18,638 nucleotides of DNA from an uncultured Eubacteriales bacterium (GCA_900545185.1 UQYH01000038.1:1-18638); one strand, 5' to 3'. Numbered from the stretch's first letter, positions 1 through 9,887 are shown. Numbers and translations: made by a program. The notes: a model not told the origin generated them from the sequence alone.

Positions 1-9
1 GAGGCAGTA

Positions 10-894
10 GTGAATATGAGAAAAAAGAGTTTTTCGGGCATATGCTTTGATATTTTGAATCACATATTTATGATTCTTTTAATCTTTGTATGCCTGTATC
101 CGTTTTTGTATGTTCTGTTTGCATCATTCAGCGATTCTAATTTGCTGATGGCGCATGACGGCATGCTGTGGGGTGTTTTGGGCGGAAACATTAAGGCCTA
201 TCAGGCGGTTTTTGCAAATCCGTTAATTCTTTCGGGGTATCAAAACACTTTATTTGTTTTGCTTTTCGGCGTGGCGTTATCCATGCTTATGACAATGCTT
301 GCGGCGTATGTTTTATCCCGAAAGGAATTTGCGATTCGGAATATCGCCATGGCCTATGTGATGATTACCATGTTCTTTTCCGGCGGCCTGGTACCGATTT
401 ATTTAACGGTTATGCAGCTGGGAATGGAAAACTCCCTTTGGTCACTGATTATTCCTTCGGCCATCAGTGTGTATAATTTAATTATTTTGCGGACGGGCTT
501 TTTATCGGTTCCGGAATCGTTAATCGAATCGGCAAAGTTGGATGGCGCTTCTCACACAAAAATCTTATGCAGCGTGGTCATCCCGCTTTCTATGCCGACC
601 ATTGCGGTTATTGTTTTGTATTATGCGGTTACGCAGTGGAATTCGTGGTTTAACGCCATGATTTATTTAAGGGACAGGTCGAAATTTCCGCTTCAGCTCA
701 TTTTAAGAGAAATATTGCTGCAAAACGATACGGACAGCATGATTACCGATGCAACCAGAGCCGATGCGCTGGCCATCAGCGAATCGGTACAGTATGCCAT
801 TATTATTGTCGCAACACTGCCGATTTTGTTTGTCTATCCGTTTGTGCAAAAATATTTTGTAAAAGGTGTTATGATAGGTGCGGTAAAAGGCTGA
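10..894 (+). CDS. Carbohydrate ABC transporter permease (LplB/YtcP/AraQ-type, MalG-like inner-membrane subunit)
   Basis: This is one of the two membrane subunits of a sugar or oligosaccharide importer. At 294 residues it has the usual length for the family. About six hydrophobic segments are visible, near residues 17-40, 74-103, 112-135, 141-164, 196-220 and 258-280. The cytoplasmic EAA loop that docks the ATPase is clear at about 168-195 (ESLIESAKLDGAS then IPLSMP). The C-terminus KGVMIGAVKG is typical of YtcP-type permeases, whose relatives import complex plant or mucin oligosaccharides. The start is GTG at 10 or ATG at 16, after GAGG at 1-4; which is used cannot be settled. The partner permease and solute-binding protein are presumably upstream, outside the window. 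The stop overlaps the first possible in-frame start of the next gene, and the close spacing suggests one operon with the polysaccharide-degradation genes. The substrate is not readable from the sequence. Confidence 0.93.
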   Translation: MNMRKKSFSGICFDILNHIFMILLIFVCLYPFLYVLFASFSDSNLLMAHDGMLWGVLGGNIKAYQAVFANPLILSGYQNTLFVLLFGVALSMLMTMLAAYVLSRKEFAIRNIAMAYVMITMFFSGGLVPIYLTVMQLGMENSLWSLIIPSAISVYNLIILRTGFLSVPESLIESAKLDGASHTKILCSVVIPLSMPTIAVIVLYYAVTQWNSWFNAMIYLRDRSKFPLQLILREILLQNDTDSMITDATRADALAISESVQYAIIIVATLPILFVYPFVQKYFVKGVMIGAVKG

Positions 895-920
895 TGACGG
901 CCGAAAAGAAAGGGAGATTT

Positions 921-3900
921 ATGAAAAAATTAATATCTTTACTACTTGTGTTTAATATGCTGTCGCTGGCCATGCTTTCCGTTTGGGCAGAGGACGGCGA
1001 CAACTCTCCTCTGATTGAACGTGTTGACCCCGTTTTAACGGACAAGGAATTTGCCGAAAAGGTTTCGGGTCATCTGTTTATGTATCCGCGCAGTCCGCGC
1101 GTAAGGGTCGGAGAGGAGATTCTTCCGATTGATGCGGAAAATGACAAGGCAACGCCCCAATTGGTAGGCGGCAGCTATATGCTGCCGGCAGAGCTTTTGG
1201 CGGCGGCGCTGGGCGCGGATTTAGAGGGTGACACCTCTGCCGTGCGCCTTGATTGGCAGGGCGGCAGCGCTATGTTTGAGGCCGACAGCACAAGCTATTC
1301 GGTAAACGGCGAAACGCGCACGCTGGCAGATGCACCGAAGGTTTTTGACAATCACCTGTATATTCCGCTTCGGGCAACCTATGAAGCGGCAGGCAAAAAA
1401 GTGCAGTGGGATAAATGCGGCATTATCATAGCAGGCGATGCGGCCGACAGCTTCAGCTGGGAGGATAAGGCCGGGTACGATTTGCTGCTGCGTGCCACCA
1501 GGGATATGCTGTATGAAACCCCTTCGCCGGAGGAGGTTGTCAGCGCGCTGCGTGCGAATAATGAAGGAAACCGCCATCCGCGGCTGTTGGTTACGGCCGA
1601 AAAGATTCCGACCTTGCAGGAGCGTGTTCAGAACGAAGAACCGTTTAAAACCTGGTTTGCATCGGTTAAACGCAAGGCAGATACATATTTGACCTATTCG
1701 GAGGAAAAGCTGAATATTTCCTATGTGTTAGAGGACGGCATCCGTCTTTTATATGTCAGCCGCCGTGCGGCTACATATATTGAAAATTTGGCGTTTACCT
1801 ATTTAATGACGGGTGAGGAAAAATATGCCGATAAGGCCATTGAAGTGACGATGAAGGTGTGCGGCAAGGATTTTCCCGATTGGCACCCCGTTCACTTTTT
1901 GGATACGGCAGAAATGGCAGCAGCGGTAGCCTTGTGCTATGACTGGTGTTACGACAGACTGCGTCCCTCACAGCGATGGATTGCCAAAAATGCCATGGTG
2001 GAAAAGGCGTTAAAGCCCGTTATGGAGGACTATAACGAGGTTCCCGGCAGACAGAGAACCTGGTATTGGAGCAGCAAAAGCTCTGCCAGTTACCCCCAAA
2101 ACTGGATTAGTGTTTGCTTTGGCGGCACGACGATGGCGGCTTTAGCCATTGGGGACGAGGACTTGGGTGATTTTACGGAGGTTGGCAACGTCATTACCGA
2201 GGGCATGGAACGGCAAAAGGACTTATATGAAACCTACATGCCGGACGGCGCATTTATTGACGGTACGGGATACTGGGAATTTGCCATGTCTTATCTGGCT
2301 TTTGGGCTTGACTCTATGAAAACGGCCATCGGGACGGATTATTCCATGACAAACTGCCCCGGCATTGTCAAAACGTGTGATTGGCTGGCACAGGCCATGG
2401 GCCCCGGCGGCGGCTTTAACTATGACTCTAACAATCCGACCTTTACCGATTCGCCCGAATATTTTTGGATGGGCAATATAACGGGCAATGCCGGCCTGAT
2501 TGACCATCGCCTGCACATTCAAATGGATAAGTGGAAAATGCAGGGCGGCTTTAAGGACATTATTTGGTACGAGCCGACAGAAAACGACACGGGCTTTGCA
2601 ATGGAGGATACATTCAGCTCCCGCGGCGGCGTGGGGATGTCGGTTATGCGCAGTGGCTTTGATGATATGGACACCTACATAGCCATGTTTGGAAGCTATA
2701 TGGATAAGCAGGAAGCGGCGCATGACTTTGACGGTACCTTTGTGTTGGATATGCTGGGCAAGCGTTGGGGCTTGGATTTGGGAGCAGAACAAGGAACGTA
2801 TGGTTCTACCGGCACACGCAAGCATTATTATTACCGCTGTCGCGCAGAAGGCTCTAATACGGTCATCATTCAGCCGGGTATGGAGCACGACCAAGACCCC
2901 GGTGCACGTGCAACACAGGAACGATTGGAAACAAACGATCATTCCTCCTTGGTGATTTATGATTTAACCCAGCAGCTGGAATATAAGGGTGCGACAAGCT
3001 GGAGACGCGGTATGCAGCTGGATCGGGATACCAACCGCGTTATCATTCAGGATGAGCTGACAGCATCTAAAAACATAGAGTATTACTGGTTTATGCATAC
3101 AGAAGCCGATATTAAGATCAGTGACGATGGCAGGAGCGCCGTTTTAACGCTTGACAACCGCAAAATTATGGCAAACCTCACCTCGCCGGATGAGTCGCTT
3201 AGACTGGAGGTTATGGATGCGGTTCCGCTGCCGACTTCGCCGAATCCTTCACATCAGGAAAAAAACACAGGTGTTACCAAGCTGACGGTGCATGCCACAG
3301 ATGTAAAAAATGTGGAAATGGCCGTTGAGTTTATTCCGTTATACGGCGATGAAACAGAAGAAGAAACGGCCGAATTTGTACCCTTGACGGATTGGCAGTT
3401 AAGCGATACGCCGAGCTTTGATAAAAGCCTTACACTGACGGGGCTGAGCATCGGCGGCGAACCCGTAGAGAATTTCTCGCCCGATCAGCGGTATTATTCA
3501 ACCGAACTGGGGTTGTCCGGCTTTTCCTCCCTGCCGACGGTAGAGGCACAGGCACAGGGCTGCGATGTGACGGTTGTGTTGCCGACAGAGGAAAACTATG
3601 TGGGTAAAATTGTCATTACGGATCCTGCGAATCGCTCGCGCACAAACGAATATTATGTGGACTTTTATTTGAAGAATTTTGCAAATGCAATCATCACCAT
3701 GGAAACACCGCCGATTTATGCAATCGGTGTAAGACCGAGCAATTTGAAGGAAATTAAGGTGGCTAAGGTAGAGGCCGAAATTATTTCACAGGCCGAAAAT
3801 CCGCCGGAGGCCATGCTGGACGGCAATCTGCAAACGCGTTACTCCGTTCAGGGCTTGGGTGCGACCGTAGATTTTGATTTGGGCAGCGAACAAACCGTAA

Positions 3901-4157
3901 CCCACATCGGTACAGGTGTTTATGACGGTGACCAAAGAGGTATGATGTATGTGCTGGCTTCTTCTAATGACGGTAAAAACTGGGAAGAGGTCATATCGGT
4001 TAAAACAAGCGGTACAACCAACAGTATGGAATATTACGAAGTACCGAAAACAACGGCACGTTATTTCAGAATGTACTGCTGCGGCAATACGGTATCCGGC
4101 AGTTCGGATAACGCTTGGTACAGTATTACGGAGATGGGCTTTTACAACAAGCGATAA
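921..4157 (+). CDS. Secreted multidomain heparinase II/III-like protein (putative polysaccharide lyase) with copper-amine-oxidase-like N domain and C-terminal discoidin domain
   Basis: The start at 921 is preferred over an ATG at 894 because AAGGGAG lies just upstream at 910-916 and the product then opens with a signal peptide (residues 1-23, ending SVWA). The 1078-residue protein shows, in order: a copper-amine-oxidase-type N domain (about 50-173, ending IPLRATYEAAGKKVQWD); an alpha/alpha toroid of the heparinase II/III type (about 210-500); a beta-sandwich (about 560-810); an Ig-like linker (about 830-920); and an F5/8 (discoidin)-like domain (about 950-1078). Family landmarks are NWISVCFGG (394-402), PDGAFIDGTGYWEF (441-454, with Y451 aligning to the catalytic tyrosine of heparinase II) and HDFDGTFVLD (601-610), followed by GKRWGLDLG. 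Members cleave uronic-acid glycans by beta-elimination. The 601-610 histidine motif departs from the usual H-x-H-x-D-x-G-x-F, so activity and substrate are uncertain. The product is predicted to be extracellular. Confidence 0.85.
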   Translation: MKKLISLLLVFNMLSLAMLSVWAEDGDNSPLIERVDPVLTDKEFAEKVSGHLFMYPRSPRVRVGEEILPIDAENDKATPQLVGGSYMLPAELLAAALGADLEGDTSAVRLDWQGGSAMFEADSTSYSVNGETRTLADAPKVFDNHLYIPLRATYEAAGKKVQWDKCGIIIAGDAADSFSWEDKAGYDLLLRATRDMLYETPSPEEVVSALRANNEGNRHPRLLVTAEKIPTLQERVQNEEPFKTWFASVKRKADTYLTYSEEKLNISYVLEDGIRLLYVSRRAATYIENLAFTYLMTGEEKYADKAIEVTMKVCGKDFPDWHPVHFLDTAEMAAAVALCYDWCYDRLRPSQRWIAKNAMVEKALKPVMEDYNEVPGRQRTWYWSSKSSASYPQNWISVCFGGTTMAALAIGDEDLGDFTEVGNVITEGMERQKDLYETYMPDGAFIDGTGYWEFAMSYLAFGLDSMKTAIGTDYSMTNCPGIVKTCDWLAQAMGPGGGFNYDSNNPTFTDSPEYFWMGNITGNAGLIDHRLHIQMDKWKMQGGFKDIIWYEPTENDTGFAMEDTFSSRGGVGMSVMRSGFDDMDTYIAMFGSYMDKQEAAHDFDGTFVLDMLGKRWGLDLGAEQGTYGSTGTRKHYYYRCRAEGSNTVIIQPGMEHDQDPGARATQERLETNDHSSLVIYDLTQQLEYKGATSWRRGMQLDRDTNRVIIQDELTASKNIEYYWFMHTEADIKISDDGRSAVLTLDNRKIMANLTSPDESLRLEVMDAVPLPTSPNPSHQEKNTGVTKLTVHATDVKNVEMAVEFIPLYGDETEEETAEFVPLTDWQLSDTPSFDKSLTLTGLSIGGEPVENFSPDQRYYSTELGLSGFSSLPTVEAQAQGCDVTVVLPTEENYVGKIVITDPANRSRTNEYYVDFYLKNFANAIITMETPPIYAIGVRPSNLKEIKVAKVEAEIISQAENPPEAMLDGNLQTRYSVQGLGATVDFDLGSEQTVTHIGTGVYDGDQRGMMYVLASSNDGKNWEEVISVKTSGTTNSMEYYEVPKTTARYFRMYCCGNTVSGSSDNAWYSITEMGFYNKR

Positions 4158-4199
4158 AAACATTTGCAATCGATATTTAAAAAGGAGAGGAATAACAGT

Positions 4200-5564
4200 A
4201 TGCATATTAGCAGAAGAATTACGGCTTTGCTGATAACGGTTTTACTGCTGTGCGGCAGCGCCAATGCGGTTTCGGCAGAAGCGGATACCAATGTGCTGCT
4301 GGGCAAAACGGCGACAACAAGCCTAAAGGAAATTGCGCCGTCCATTGCGGCAGATAAGCTGACAAACGGTATTACAAATTCGGATAACGACAGATATTCA
4401 AGCCAGACGGAGCAAACCGCTTCACTGGTTATTACGGTGCCGCTGGAAACGTTTTATGATGTCCGTTCGGTTTCGATGTATGAAAGAGCGGTTGGCGATC
4501 GCGAATATCCGAAGAAAAACATTAAGGTTGAGGTCGGCATCTATTCTGAATGGGGCAGCGTTTGGACAACAGCCCTGGAGGAAAGAGAACTGCCGATTGA
4601 ACTGCCGGCAAGCGGTGCGGCAGCCAGCCGCAACGACTTTAGCTTCGGCACTGTTACGGGGGATGTTCTGCGCATTACCATCAGTCTGCCGGAGGGCGGC
4701 AAAACGCAGTATGAGTTTTACGAGATAGAGGCCTACGGCGCGGAAAACCCGGACGCGGCCGGTATGCAAATTAAAAATGTTGCGCTCGCGGGCAGCATAA
4801 CAAGCAGCATAGAAAGAGAAAATGCGCAGCTGGACATCGACCGCTTAAATGACGGTGTTTTGGATACCTCCAGAAACTGGTTTGCAACAAACCATACCAT
4901 AGGAGATAAGCTGGTTTTAACGGTTGATTTGGACAACACGTACAAAATATTCTCTGTCGGCTTGATTGAACGCTGGATTACAAGAGCTTGCAGTGATATA
5001 ACGTCCATTGACGTTGGCTTAACGACAGAAAGCGGTACGGTATTGTGGAAAAATGCACTCAGCGGCGGACGCTTAAATGACGGCTCGACAGACGGACAGC
5101 TGGTTTCCAGCGACTTTATGCTGGGCGGTGTCTGCGCCGATAAGCTGCGCATTACACTTGACCGTGCCGATCGGCAATACAAGCAATATCAGCTGGTAGA
5201 GTTGATTATTCTCGGCGCCGACACGGCAGCGGTTTCTTATGAAATTGACGGCATATCCGTTATGCGCGGTTCGGAAGAAACGGATACGCTGACAGCCGGT
5301 GAAGCAACCATAGCGATTCGCTTTCCTTATATGCCGAATGAGGACGGAAGCAGCCAAAACGCACTTTTGATTTGCGGCGTTTACGACCCTAAAACGAACG
5401 CGCTGAAGTTTTTAAAGGCGCAAACCGTTGCGTTGGGACAAACAGAGACCGCAAACATTCCCTGTACGGTTAAAAGCGACTGGAACGGCTGCGAAATACG
5501 CGTCTTTCTTTGCAAAGCCGTAACGAATCTGACTGCGGTTTCCGCGCAGGCAAAATGGAGGTAG
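4200..5564 (+). CDS. Secreted protein with two discoidin-like (F5/8 type C) repeats, probable glycan-binding protein
   Basis: The start is ATG 4200, with AAAGGAGAGG at 4181-4190; a TTG at 4164 in the same frame is ignored. The 454-residue product has a signal peptide (1-26, ending AVSA) and then two related beta-rich modules at about 30-180 and 191-340. Each begins NVLLG or NVALAG, contains a D-x-L-N/T-D/N-G segment followed by an aromatic or basic patch (DNDRYSS, SRNWFAT), and ends with an aromatic-E-I/L-x-x-x-G strand (EFYEIEAYG, QLVELIILG). This is the discoidin/galactose-binding-like pattern. The last ~110 residues form a different module (VYDPKTNALKFLKA ... EIRVFLCKAVTNLTAVS) that resembles the C-terminus of the gene at 11285. 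No catalytic motif is visible, so an extracellular glycan-binding or scaffold role is inferred. It lies in the same operon as its neighbours. Confidence 0.75.
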   Translation: MHISRRITALLITVLLLCGSANAVSAEADTNVLLGKTATTSLKEIAPSIAADKLTNGITNSDNDRYSSQTEQTASLVITVPLETFYDVRSVSMYERAVGDREYPKKNIKVEVGIYSEWGSVWTTALEERELPIELPASGAAASRNDFSFGTVTGDVLRITISLPEGGKTQYEFYEIEAYGAENPDAAGMQIKNVALAGSITSSIERENAQLDIDRLNDGVLDTSRNWFATNHTIGDKLVLTVDLDNTYKIFSVGLIERWITRACSDITSIDVGLTTESGTVLWKNALSGGRLNDGSTDGQLVSSDFMLGGVCADKLRITLDRADRQYKQYQLVELIILGADTAAVSYEIDGISVMRGSEETDTLTAGEATIAIRFPYMPNEDGSSQNALLICGVYDPKTNALKFLKAQTVALGQTETANIPCTVKSDWNGCEIRVFLCKAVTNLTAVSAQAKWR

Positions 5565-5571
5565 AGCCGAT

Positions 5572-7266
5572 ATGAAAAAATCAATATTTTGTTTGCTTTT
5601 GCTTGCTTTGCTCATGCAAATGATGCCTGTTGCGTTTGCCGAGGGCGATATGACCGCAGAGGTCGATTTGGCAACAGCCGTTGTCACGGTAACGGGCACG
5701 CTGCCGGACGCAGAAGAACCGACGGCGCTCACGCTGGTTGCGCTGAATCCCGGCTATACGGCGGAAGCAATTACGGAAGCCGCATTTAACGAGGATGTGA
5801 ATTACATAGCGTACCTTACAACGGATGATGAAGGGCGTTACAGCTATCATTATCAAATGAGCGGTGTTATGGGCGAATATCAGCTTTTGATTGTACGCGG
5901 CGATACCGAAGAGGTTATTGCGGCCGCTAAACCGTTTATGTTTTACAGCAATGATGATTTAGAGAAAATAGCCGCCCAATTTAACGGCGATCTTACGGCA
6001 ACGGCAATAGACAGCCTGCTTGAGACCTATGCGGCGATTTTCCCGGCAGAATCGGCCGAAAAACGGTCGGCCATTGCTTCGTATTTGGCTGCGGATAAGG
6101 CTGTAAACGGTGATTTTGCCGATTATGCCGACCTGCAAAGAGCGTACCGCGAAGCGCTTGTGTTTTTAAAGCTGCAAGCGGCCGAAACAACCGAAGTGTT
6201 TGCGCAGGTGATGGCGGATAATGAAGCCCTTCTTCCTTTTAAGGACTCTACGGCCATGACGGCGTATCGGGAGGTTTTGGAGGAGACCGGCCGCGATACG
6301 GTGCTGGGTGCACTGGTGGCGGCAAAGGTTTCTCATGTATCGGAATACGGGACGCTGTTTACGGAAAAATCTATCTTAACCGCTGTTTCCACCATGCCGA
6401 ACTGGAGAAAGCTGGAGAGCGTTTTAGACGCAAACCGCAGTGTTTTGAAAGAACTGAACTATACGGGTTATGACGCGTTGAGAAGCGCAGGCACAAACGA
6501 AAAGGCCGACAGAGCCGTAGCAGGTAAGTCGTATGCCTCCTTAAGCGCCCTGTGCACAGCTGTGAACCGGGCAATTGCAAATGCAAACGAAAGCAGCAGC
6601 GGCAATACAAGCAGCAGTCGGCCGAGCGGCGGCGGTTCTGTCGGTTCGGGCGGCGGCTCCATCATTTCGACAACGCCGAAGAATACGGGGAGTCAAAACG
6701 GCGCTTCTGCGGCAGACAATGCGGCCTTTTGCGATATGAATACGGCAGTCTGGGCGATAGAAGCGGTGAATTATCTGACAGAGCTTGGTATTGTCAGCGG
6801 CCGCGATGCGCAAAGCTTTGATCCGCAAGCCATGGTGACGCGTGAGGAATTTGTTAAAATGACAGCCTTGGCAATGGGTCAGACGGCAAGCGAGGGTGAA
6901 ATTGCTTTTGCGGATGTTCCGCAGCATGCATGGTACTATCCTTACATTAAAGCGGCTTACGGACAGGGGCTTGTTACGGGTGTGGATGACACAAGCTTTG
7001 GCGTGGGTCTGCCGATTACGCGTGAGGATATGGCGGTTATTTTATGCCGTGCTATGGAGAAAAAAACAGAACTGAAAGCGGGGACGACAAAATTTTCGGA
7101 CAATGATGAAATAGCGCCGTATGCACTGCCGTGTGTGCAAAAGTTGACCAAGGCAGGCATTATCGACGGTATGGGTGACGGCAGCTTTGCGCCGAAGAAC
7201 AATGCAACAAGAGCGCAGGCGGCTGCTATGCTGTATCATGTGCTGACGTACAAGGAGGGCAAATGA
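5572..7266 (+). CDS. Secreted SLH-domain surface protein, SLH repeats at the C-terminus
   Basis: ATG 5572 follows GGAGG at 5557-5561, and the stop of the previous gene is only 7 bases away. The 564-residue product has a signal peptide (1-23, MPVAFA), an Ig-like beta domain (about 27-122), a mostly helical alanine-rich region (about 128-338), a Ser/Gly-rich linker (about 340-376) and three SLH repeats (about 386-436, 446-497 and 508-560). SLH signatures seen are ITELG-type helices (YLTELGIVSG), FADVPQHAWYYPYI, ITREDMA and ATRAQAAAMLYHVL. SLH triplets bind secondary cell-wall polymer non-covalently, so this protein should be displayed on the wall. The function of the N-terminal half is unknown; from its place among polysaccharide-handling proteins I infer a display or scaffold role. 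Its last four bases overlap the start of the next gene (ATGA). Confidence 0.85.
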   Translation: MKKSIFCLLLLALLMQMMPVAFAEGDMTAEVDLATAVVTVTGTLPDAEEPTALTLVALNPGYTAEAITEAAFNEDVNYIAYLTTDDEGRYSYHYQMSGVMGEYQLLIVRGDTEEVIAAAKPFMFYSNDDLEKIAAQFNGDLTATAIDSLLETYAAIFPAESAEKRSAIASYLAADKAVNGDFADYADLQRAYREALVFLKLQAAETTEVFAQVMADNEALLPFKDSTAMTAYREVLEETGRDTVLGALVAAKVSHVSEYGTLFTEKSILTAVSTMPNWRKLESVLDANRSVLKELNYTGYDALRSAGTNEKADRAVAGKSYASLSALCTAVNRAIANANESSSGNTSSSRPSGGGSVGSGGGSIISTTPKNTGSQNGASAADNAAFCDMNTAVWAIEAVNYLTELGIVSGRDAQSFDPQAMVTREEFVKMTALAMGQTASEGEIAFADVPQHAWYYPYIKAAYGQGLVTGVDDTSFGVGLPITREDMAVILCRAMEKKTELKAGTTKFSDNDEIAPYALPCVQKLTKAGIIDGMGDGSFAPKNNATRAQAAAMLYHVLTYKEGK

Positions 7267-9887
7267 TGAGAAAAGCAGGTTTTTTATATAAGGCCGCAGC
7301 ATGGCTTTGTATGCTGGCTTTGATCATTCCGTCTGTCTATGCGGCGGAAACGGTCGGCTATGATATTCAAAAGCCGGAAACGGAAATTGCGGTGCTGGAT
7401 GGTTTAGGGCTGATTGAGGCTGCAGATTACCAAACAGAGGGCAAGTCTTTCACAAGGGGCGAACTGGCGCAAAAGCTTCTTCCCGTTTTGAATCTGACGG
7501 ATATGCCGTGGGACGAAGCTCTGCCGTTTCGGGATGTTCCGAGCAAGCATGACAATTATGCGGCAATCGGCAAATGCGTTTTTGCCGGTATTTTAAACGG
7601 CTACGGCAGTACAAGCTTTAAGCCGGAGCAAGCCTCTACGACGGGTGAAGCGGTAACGGCCTTAATGAGAGCACTGGGCTATCGGAACATAGCCGAGAAA
7701 AAGGGCGGATATTCCACCGGGTATCTTGTACAGGCGCAGGCAAGCGGTCTTTTAAAGGGGATTTCGTCCGAGGCGGTGCGCCAAACCTGTACCGATTGGA
7801 TTTTTGCCAAACTGGTTTACAATATGCTTACGGTTAAGGTGTATTCGGTTGTGGGTGTTGAAAACGGCGAGCCGGTTATAGAACGCGGCGAGGCGTATAT
7901 GACGGCGACCTTTAACCTTAAAAAGGCAAGCGGTGTTTTGGAAGCAACGCGTGTTACGGACATTGAAAGCGGTAAGGCACTGCATAATGAATTTGTTAAA
8001 ATCGGCGGCGTTCGATACAGAAACGGCGGCGCAAAGCTTGATCAATATTTAGGCTACGGCGCGGAATTTTATTATGTTGAGGCATTGGGAGAGGAACCCA
8101 TCATCCTGTATGCGGAATTTGACGATGATGAAAGTTGCGTTAAAAAAATTGCCAAAGATGATGTGACCGAACTGCGCTCCAACTCCATCCGTTATTTGCT
8201 TGACGATAAGGAAAAAACCGTATCCATACCGCGTGATGCGTATCTTTTGTATAATAACCTGCCGGTTTCCGATTTAACGGAGATTCAAACAGACGGGTAC
8301 TATATCTGCATTGATAACGACGGTGATGGCGACATTGACGTTGTGCGAATTGAGGAATACACCAATCTTTTTGTGGATTCGGTGAACCGAAAAGACGGCA
8401 AGATATATGATACTTACAGCGGCAGCAACAATCTTTCCTTTGCGCCGGATGATGTAGGTAAAAGCGTGTTCCTTTATGATGAAAAAGGCAACGAGATTGA
8501 TTTGAGCGGCGTAAAGACCAACATGGTTTATTCCTGCGTGAGAAGTGCAGGGGATGAAATTATAGTAGCGCGTGCCATTATCAGTGAAGTGTTTGGCTTG
8601 CTCGGCAGCGTTACCACCGATTCAAACGGTTATTATGATACAATGGTGATCGGTGAGGATGAAGTGACCGTAGCGGTCGGGCTTAAGCCGCACATCTCCG
8701 ATGCGACGGTGGGAAAATCCACGTTAATCGGTTACTGTGACGCTATGGGCAAGCTTGCGGCGTATACCAATGCAGGCAGCTCCGGCAAAAAATTTGCCTA
8801 TCTGCGTGATGTGAAAATCAAAAGCGGTGTCGGTGGTGATATTCAGGTTCAAATGCATGTGGCCGGCAGCGGTAAAGGCGTGTTTGGCGTTTATGAACCG
8901 GCTGCAAGCATCAAGGTTGACGAAGCCGCCTATAAGCTGAGCAAGGATAAGGCAACACTGCTCAGCACGTTATCGGCCGTAAAGGGACAGATTATAACCT
9001 TTGAGCTAAACAGTGAAGAAAAGCTCAGCTCTGTCGGCACAATAGGGGGCGGCAGTCTGAAACGGGTGGCCGGCGGCACGTCCGAGGTATTCTACAGCAG
9101 CAGATTGGGCAATATGGGCGTTGCGGCTTCAACGGTTGTGTTTTTTGTGCCGCCTTCGGGCAGCGAGAGTGAGTTTGACAGCGGTACGCGCTCTATATTA
9201 ACAAATGAAAGCAGCTATACAAACTACGAAGGCTGGGTTACGGATGATGATGTGGTTGCGGCCGAGGTTATGGTGACGGATGCACAGGAAAATGCCACAA
9301 CCTTAAATGTAAACGCGCCGCACATGATTGTGACGGATGTTTCAACCACGGTTGACAGTGAAGGCATAGAGTGTAAAAAGGTACAGGGTTATGTGCTGGG
9401 ATCGCTTCAAAGCTTTACCCTAAACGATGACACGAAGTGCTTTACCTTAAAGGGCGATGCGATAACAGAGGTTAAAACGGGTGATGTGATCCGTTATTCG
9501 GCTGCAAACGGCGTTTTTGGCCTTGTTCAGCTGTTATACAGCTTAGACGGTGATGTGCGCTACTTTACGGGTGCGACCAACAACACATCGTTATATGCCA
9601 AGCCCAGGGTGCTGCGGGTAAAGGCCTATAAAAAGCATAACGAGTTTTTGCTGATGGCGTTAAAGGATCCTGCCGAGGGAAGCTTTAACGCTGTGAACGA
9701 CTGCGAAATGCGCAGCCTTGACTCTTGCAGAGCCGTATATGTATATGATAAAAATGCCTTGCAGCCAATTACCATCGGCAGTAAGGACGATATTCAGACA
9801 TACTGGAAGCAGGGCAGTGCGTGTGACGATTTGTTTGTTGTAACGCGCGGCGAGATGATGGAAACCGTTGTCATTATTAAAAAATAA
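7263..9887 (+). CDS. Large secreted SLH-domain protein of unknown function, SLH repeats at the N-terminus
   Basis: The gene overlaps the previous one by ATGA. AAGGAGGG at 7252-7259 could serve either ATG 7263 or the better-spaced ATG 7266. The 874-residue product has a signal peptide (1-27, IPSVYA) and three somewhat divergent SLH repeats (about 38-80, 88-140 and 148-190). A long beta-rich region follows with no family I can name. A DNDGDGDID motif at 351-359 resembles a calcium-binding loop of the dockerin/EF-hand sort, but only a single copy is visible. The C-terminal ~680 residues look like serial beta modules in which V-x-x-Y/G strands recur; I see no catalytic signature. Wall attachment through the SLH repeats is expected. 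Translational coupling with the preceding SLH gene suggests the two are made in similar amounts and act together on the cell surface. Confidence 0.8.
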   Translation: MMRKAGFLYKAAAWLCMLALIIPSVYAAETVGYDIQKPETEIAVLDGLGLIEAADYQTEGKSFTRGELAQKLLPVLNLTDMPWDEALPFRDVPSKHDNYAAIGKCVFAGILNGYGSTSFKPEQASTTGEAVTALMRALGYRNIAEKKGGYSTGYLVQAQASGLLKGISSEAVRQTCTDWIFAKLVYNMLTVKVYSVVGVENGEPVIERGEAYMTATFNLKKASGVLEATRVTDIESGKALHNEFVKIGGVRYRNGGAKLDQYLGYGAEFYYVEALGEEPIILYAEFDDDESCVKKIAKDDVTELRSNSIRYLLDDKEKTVSIPRDAYLLYNNLPVSDLTEIQTDGYYICIDNDGDGDIDVVRIEEYTNLFVDSVNRKDGKIYDTYSGSNNLSFAPDDVGKSVFLYDEKGNEIDLSGVKTNMVYSCVRSAGDEIIVARAIISEVFGLLGSVTTDSNGYYDTMVIGEDEVTVAVGLKPHISDATVGKSTLIGYCDAMGKLAAYTNAGSSGKKFAYLRDVKIKSGVGGDIQVQMHVAGSGKGVFGVYEPAASIKVDEAAYKLSKDKATLLSTLSAVKGQIITFELNSEEKLSSVGTIGGGSLKRVAGGTSEVFYSSRLGNMGVAASTVVFFVPPSGSESEFDSGTRSILTNESSYTNYEGWVTDDDVVAAEVMVTDAQENATTLNVNAPHMIVTDVSTTVDSEGIECKKVQGYVLGSLQSFTLNDDTKCFTLKGDAITEVKTGDVIRYSAANGVFGLVQLLYSLDGDVRYFTGATNNTSLYAKPRVLRVKAYKKHNEFLLMALKDPAEGSFNAVNDCEMRSLDSCRAVYVYDKNALQPITIGSKDDIQTYWKQGSACDDLFVVTRGEMMETVVIIKK

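Noticed and set aside
894..920. Earlier in-frame ATG for the heparinase-like gene
   Set aside because: It would add nine charged residues before the signal peptide, and the ribosome binding site fits ATG 921 instead.
2223..2942. Minus-strand open frame of 239 codons inside the heparinase-like gene
   Set aside because: It is antisense to a strongly supported gene, has no ribosome binding site or recognisable domain, and is explained by GC-rich codon composition.
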